Below are positions 8,430 through 11,731 of a stretch of DNA of 11,731 nucleotides, one piece after another. The stretch's first letter is position 1. Each line of letters begins with the position of its first letter. The notes below the pieces were generated by a model. That model was not told the DNA's origin and did no database searches. It saw only the letters and a program-made list of their open reading frames with translations. This stretch comes from Acidobacteriota bacterium (GTDB lineage Bacteria > Acidobacteriota > Terriglobia > Terriglobales > Acidobacteriaceae): assembly GCA_021778815.1 (NCBI GenBank), contig JAJYBW010000063.1:1-11731 (forward strand). Direction: 5' to 3'. Made by a program: the position numbers and the translations under genes.

Positions 8430-8520
8430 CTATGCAAATGACGTCTACAGGGCGCTGAATCTTCGGTCCCGAAAGGGACTCCTCTACATGCGCCCAGAGA
8501 ACAATCCCGTATTTGCATAG
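8430..8520. repeat. Three concentric inverted repeats (structured RNA or palindromic element)
   Basis: Outer arms CTATGCAAAT (8430-8439) and ATTTGCATAG (8511-8520) match perfectly over 10 bp. The middle arms GGGCGC (8450-8455) and GCGCCC (8490-8495) match over 6 bp. The inner arms GTCCC (8466-8470) and GGGAC (8475-8479) enclose a GAAA tetraloop of the stable GNRA class. All three pairs nest around one centre, so a single long hairpin with internal loops can form on either strand. With a bulge at 8440 the outer stem gains three more pairs (ACG with CGT). It could be a small RNA, a degraded miniature transposable element or a protein-binding palindrome. I do not recognise a known family. Confidence 0.5.
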
Positions 8521-8637
8521 TGAACGCTGTATGATCTCGATCTCTGGTTCGCTTCCGTGAAGAAATATCGGAGAAATGGCCGGAATTTACGGATTCCTCT
8601 GCCGCTAGCCCGGGAGAAGCCAACACTGCAGACCAAA

Positions 8638-8727
8638 TGGCGGAGGGAGAGGGATTCGAACCCCCGTTACCCTTGCGGGTAAAGCGGTTTTCAAGACCGC
8701 CTGTTTCAACCACTCACACATCCCTCC
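8638..8727 (-). tRNA. tRNA-Ser (anticodon UGA), CCA encoded
   Basis: A 90-nt class II tRNA. The acceptor stem GGAGGGA pairs with TCCCTCC, followed by discriminator G (8641) and an encoded CCA (8640-8638). The anticodon stem GCGGT/ACCGC encloses the loop CTTGAAA, giving anticodon TGA at 8693-8691, which reads UCA and UCG serine codons. The long variable arm TTACCC-GCAA-GGGTAA is typical of tRNA-Ser. The T loop is TTCGAAT. I see no convincing promoter upstream. Confidence 0.97.
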
Positions 8728-8980
8728 GCAGGTGGGACGGTACTATTTCTTACCTGCAGGATATCAGTACGAACGTCTCTAAAGAGCATTGGGCTGCATT
8801 CCTTTCAGCGGACCCACGCTCTCCAGGCTCATGTTTCAGAAAGTCAATCAAGCTCTCTGGCAACAGAATCAGGCGAAATATCGGTCATCGGATTCTGTGC
8901 CGCCAAAGTGGGCAAGCCGTAGAAGCTCACAAAATTCGTAGACGAGTGAACACGTGCCCGTCGACATCTCCCGTCGAGCG

Positions 8981-10952
8981 TTATTGGGCTGGGGTCGGCG
9001 CTCCGCAGGGCGAGGTCAGCAGATCGCAGAGATCACCGCTTTGCTGCTCGCGAGTCGCCTGAGCCGCGGTGGGCAGCTGGCCGAGATTCCAATTCCACTG
9101 GATGAAGCGCAGGATGGAGACAAAATCCATCTGCTGGTGGGAATTGTAGTTGGTCTTGGCAAATGGAGAGATGACAAGCACCGGCACGCGCGCCCCGAGT
9201 CCCTCAGTATTGGCCAATTGCGGAGGAGGGACATGATCGTACCAGCCGCCGCTTTCATCCCACAGCACGATGATGGCGGAGTTTGGCCAGATGCTTGAGT
9301 TCTGCACGTCCTGCACAACCTTGGAAAGAAATTCGACGCCATCCATTACGTTGCCGCCGCCGGGATGCATATCCTCGGCTCCGTCCGGCTGAATCCACAG
9401 CACAGATGGAACAGTGCCATTGTTGAGATCGGACTCGAAGGACGCCAACGTGAAGTTCTGAATGTGGGAAGAGTTTTCCGTGCTGGTGAAGTACTGGAAG
9501 GGATCTTCCTGCGGGGTGTAGTCAATGCATGTCCCGCTTTGCGAATTCGCGTAATTCGTCTGGTAATAGCCCCAGGAAACCTGAGCTGCCGAGAGTTGGT
9601 CGCCAAGCGTCGTCGTGGCGAGAGGAGCGGCGATGTGGCCGAGCCCCCGTCCTTCTGCTGTTCGACGGCACTGCAAGGATCGTAGTAAGGGAGACTCGAA
9701 GCCGTGGTGAGATCGAATGGAGTAGCGGCCACCATGTAGAACTCCTGAGCAGGTTCGCTGTTCATGGCCGACGCAAAAAAGTTATCGGCCAGCGCGTATT
9801 GCTGCGCATAAGACCAAATATTGCCAATGGACCATGAGGAGTTGTCGCTGGCGAGGCCGCCGATGGTGTTGTCGTAGTACTGCATAGCCAGGTCGCCGTT
9901 GGTGTAGGAAAACTTGTCCATCAGGCCCTTGTCCCAACTGGCGATGTAGATTGGTCGATTGTGCTTGGGATCACCAACCTCGAGGCTCTTTACTAAGGTG
10001 GGCGAGACCGTGTTCCCTTTCGCATCAACCTGAAAATAGCTGGGAAGCGACGCGTTTAACCCGTTCGCGCCCGGATACGTGCCGAACAAGTTGTCGAGCG
10101 AGTGATTCGGCATCATCACGATGACCAGGTTCGTGATGGGCGAATTTGTGGCTCCCTGCGTCTGGACAGTAACCGTGCTGGAGGCCGTGGCCGTGGCTCC
10201 GCTGTCGGATGTGGCGGTCAAAACGTATTGCGTCGTGGAAGTGGGGGAAACGACTGCCGAACCGGACTCGGAAACGATTCCTATTCCTTGATTGATGGAA
10301 ACAGTCGTGGCGTTATTGGTTGACCATGAAAGCGTCGCGGTGTTGCCGCCGGTGATGGTGGCGGGCGAGGCAGACAGCATTGCTGTGGGAGCCGAGCTTT
10401 GCACCGTAACCGTGGCGCTTGCAGTCGCTGTGCCGCTGTTTCCGGTCGCCGTCAGGGTGTATTCCGTCGTGGTCGATGGCGTCACGGTGGTCGAGCCGGA
10501 CGCCGGAACGGTGCCGATGCCTGGCGCAATCGAAACTGCGGTGGCGTTGGTGGTGCTCCAGCTAAGCATTGCTGGATTTCCGGCCACGACCGTCGTCGGA
10601 GCGGCCGCGAGCGTCGCCGTAGGAGCAGTCGCCACGGTCAGGTTGATTGTAGTAAAGGACGAGTGCCCGCACTTGTCCCACTCCTGGACGACAGTGTGGT
10701 TGTAGCCCGGATTCAGAGGCAACTGAGTGTTAATCTGGGCTACGCCGTGCGAGCTGTAAACCTGGACATTGTTGACATAGATGCCCATGGATCCCACGCC
10801 CAAAGCGCAGGTAGGCGCGGAGCCCGTGGCAATATATTGCACCGGTGAAGCGACGGTCGCGCCCGGGGAGTGGGGCTGGTTACGGTTACGGTCGCGAACG
10901 CAGGGACCGCGATCGCCATAACGACCAATAAGACATAGCGAAGAGCTTTCAT
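8981..10952 (-). pseudogene. Secreted phosphoesterase (phospholipase C / acid phosphatase AcpA type) with Ig-like repeats, broken by two frameshifts
   Basis: The intact protein would be a secreted phosphate-ester hydrolase of about 657 residues. Translation from the ATG at 10952 (GAGG 7 nt upstream) gives a good signal peptide (MKALRYVLLVVMAIAVPAFA) and then VTVTSPTP. There the frame must change near 10862-10868 to continue as GATVASPVQYIATG. Next come a bacterial Ig-like domain (to about residue 108), two tandem Ig-like repeats (about 110-185 and 188-264), and the phosphoesterase domain: NLVIVMMPNHSLDNLFGTYPG, then ALADNFFASAMNSEPAQEFY, the likely nucleophile region. A second frame change near 9644-9648 (DPCSAVEQQKDGG to LGHIAAPLATT) leads into the rest, including LWDESGGWYDHVPPP and VPVLVISPFAK. 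Each break is repaired by adding one base to a short C/G run, so sequencing error is as likely as true inactivation. The usual ENRSFD reads PNHSLD here. No same-strand partner gene lies next to it. Confidence 0.85.
10162..10626 (-). repeat. Tandem Ig-like domain repeats within the phosphoesterase gene
   Basis: Two adjacent segments (10626-10399 and 10392-10162) each encode about 76 residues. They share LSWST.NAT.VSI, GIG.V..SGS..V.P..TT.Y.LTAT and a closing TVTVQ. They are diverged duplicates of a bacterial Ig-like domain, typical stalks of secreted or surface enzymes. The T- and S-rich composition is typical of such linkers. Confidence 0.8.
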
Positions 10953-10955
10953 CAC

Positions 10956-11731
10956 TTGGCCTCGGGCAAATAGGTTCTGGCAGACTGTTCAATGTCATGT
11001 CCGGCCAAGGGAGACCTTGAACCTGGAGCAGGGCGCAGCGGCCTGAGGACCGTCTCTTGCATGAAACCATACGCCGACCTGCGACAAGCGCAATCGAACA
11101 TCTGCAGACAATGTCGCAATATTTGCATAATGAACAGATGATTTGATGGGAAGAAAAGCGGGCTGGGAGTTCGTTATCCTAAAGGACGAAAAACAGCCTA
11201 ATCCTTATAGAACATGTGGCGTCTGCGAGGCGATCTAAAACCGTGTTGCCTCTGTGAAAGTTGCACACAATCTCGCAACTCTAACAATCGCAGCAAATCG
11301 AAGCGCAGCGGACAGGATACTGTCAACCACAACGTACAGGTTCATTGGTCCCCAACATCGGCGCTTCCGGGCACGTAAAGTTTGTGGGACTTTTCGGATC
11401 CACTCCCATTCCTCGACAAAGCGGAGCATAGGATCCATGTGTCCAAGTCACATTGTCCCGAAAGTGATCTGTGTTGGAGCCTGTCGTATGCGGTATCTTG
11501 CAACGTCAGCAGGGCTATCCTCAATGTAAGGGCGGCAAAGATAGCCCTTTAAAGTGGCGGATCCGAGATTGCAGAAAAATGTTGTAACGCTTTGGACCGG
11601 GATGGGCTTTATCCATATAGACTAAAACGTCAAATTCGCATTGGACACACCACGAGATATGTGAAGTTCTCCTGTGGAACACAATTGACTGGATTGGGTC
11701 TGCGTATCCCTCCCCCCTAGATGTGTTCTGC
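10956..11731. other. 776-bp stretch without a recognisable gene
   Basis: I see no ORF with family features on either strand. A minus-strand frame runs open from the right edge to a TGA at 11523-11521 (about 69 codons), but its translation is not recognisable; it could be chance or the tail of a gene outside the window. The stretch includes the upstream region of the phosphoesterase gene, where I find no strong promoter. Short structures are an inverted repeat CATCTG/CAGATG (11099-11104 and 11135-11140) around a copy of the TATTTGCATAATGAAC motif, two copies of ACAAT(G/C)TCGCAA (11108-11119 and 11267-11278), and a hairpin at 11511-11548. Confidence 0.5.
11511..11548 (+). repeat. Perfect 9-bp inverted repeat, terminator-like hairpin
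   Basis: Arms AGGGCTATC (11511-11519) and GATAGCCCT (11540-11548) are perfectly complementary around a 20-nt loop. On the plus strand TT and then AAAG follow, giving only a three-T run, so terminator activity is doubtful. On the minus strand it sits at the end of the open frame that enters from the right edge (stop at 11523-11521). It may be a terminator for a gene outside the window. Confidence 0.35.

Larger units (their letters stand above)
7663..8637. other. 975-bp stretch without a recognisable complete gene
   Basis: Between the receptor stop and the tRNA I find no ORF with convincing family features; the longer frames here look random in composition. The stretch holds a hairpin after the receptor (7754-7778), two adjacent mini-ORFs (7883-8035 and 8037-8171), a GC-only hairpin with arms CGGCGC and GCGCCG around TTGT (8103-8118), and concentric inverted repeats (8430-8520). 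It lies on the 3' side of a tRNA-Ser gene, a common place for integrated elements to enter and decay. I see no duplicated tRNA 3' end that would mark an att site. Confidence 0.6.

Noticed and set aside
8212..8520. Plus-strand ORF of 102 codons.
   Set aside because: No family features, and it runs through the concentric inverted repeats, ending exactly at the outer arm.
8399..9062. ORFs crossing the tRNA-Ser gene on both strands.
   Set aside because: They are open by chance across a tRNA and have no recognisable protein features.
10956..11070. Extended N-terminus of the phosphoesterase frame up to an ATG at 11070.
   Set aside because: The predicted residues look random and lack a signal peptide. 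The proper signal peptide lies in another frame starting at 10952, which shows that a frameshift joins the two.
11235..11529. Overlapping short ORFs on both strands.
   Set aside because: None shows a ribosome binding site or a recognisable motif; treated as chance frames.
1..11731. CRISPR array, toxin-antitoxin pair, phage-defence genes or biosynthetic cluster.
   Set aside because: No regularly spaced repeats and no protein motifs of such systems were seen on either strand.

Overview
The window looks like chromosomal DNA from an Acidobacteriota bacterium, most likely of the Terriglobia (Acidobacteriia). The main evidence is a 1260-residue TonB-dependent receptor of the Oar type, with an N-terminal carboxypeptidase-regulatory-like domain and a GGPIKRRKLFFFGNYE signature, a type greatly expanded in that phylum. 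Secreted hydrolases, Ig-like repeats on an exported phosphoesterase and a moderate GC content agree with this. The assignment comes from family recognition, not from a search.

Layout. Positions 1-3470 carry two minus-strand genes 78 nt apart: an exported D-aminoacylase-like amidohydrolase (3470-1734), then an exported amidase-signature hydrolase (1655 to the left edge, C-terminus cut off). From a 409-bp divergent gap the TonB-dependent receptor (3880-7662) runs on the plus strand. That gap holds a good sigma-70-like promoter and two inverted repeats that would lie in the receptor's leader. Positions 7663-8637 hold no complete gene I can recognise. They contain a terminator-like hairpin, two very short ORFs that may be gene remnants (one with a P-loop and a strong ribosome binding site), and a set of three concentric inverted repeats. 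A tRNA-Ser(UGA) gene follows on the minus strand (8727-8638). Then comes a minus-strand secreted phosphoesterase (10952-8981) of the phospholipase C / acid phosphatase AcpA type, broken by two single-base frameshifts that both lie in short G/C runs. The last 0.8 kb (10956-11731) has no recognisable gene but contains a perfect 9-bp inverted repeat and a second copy of a 16-bp motif from the 8.5-kb region.

Possible joint function. The amidase and the D-aminoacylase-like protein both act on amide bonds, both carry export signals, and are probably co-transcribed. The receptor diverges from the same regulatory gap. A reasonable but unproven reading is a scavenging locus for amidated or N-acylated (perhaps D-) amino acids or peptides, in which the receptor imports or binds the substrate and the two hydrolases release amino acids in the periplasm. 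The most unusual protein feature is that the D-aminoacylase-like enzyme lacks the usual HxH metal-binding motif and has MLGQSE there. I do not see a clearly new multi-gene system. The best leads for something undescribed are this altered metalloenzyme, the leader of the receptor gene and the concentric inverted repeats at 8430-8520.
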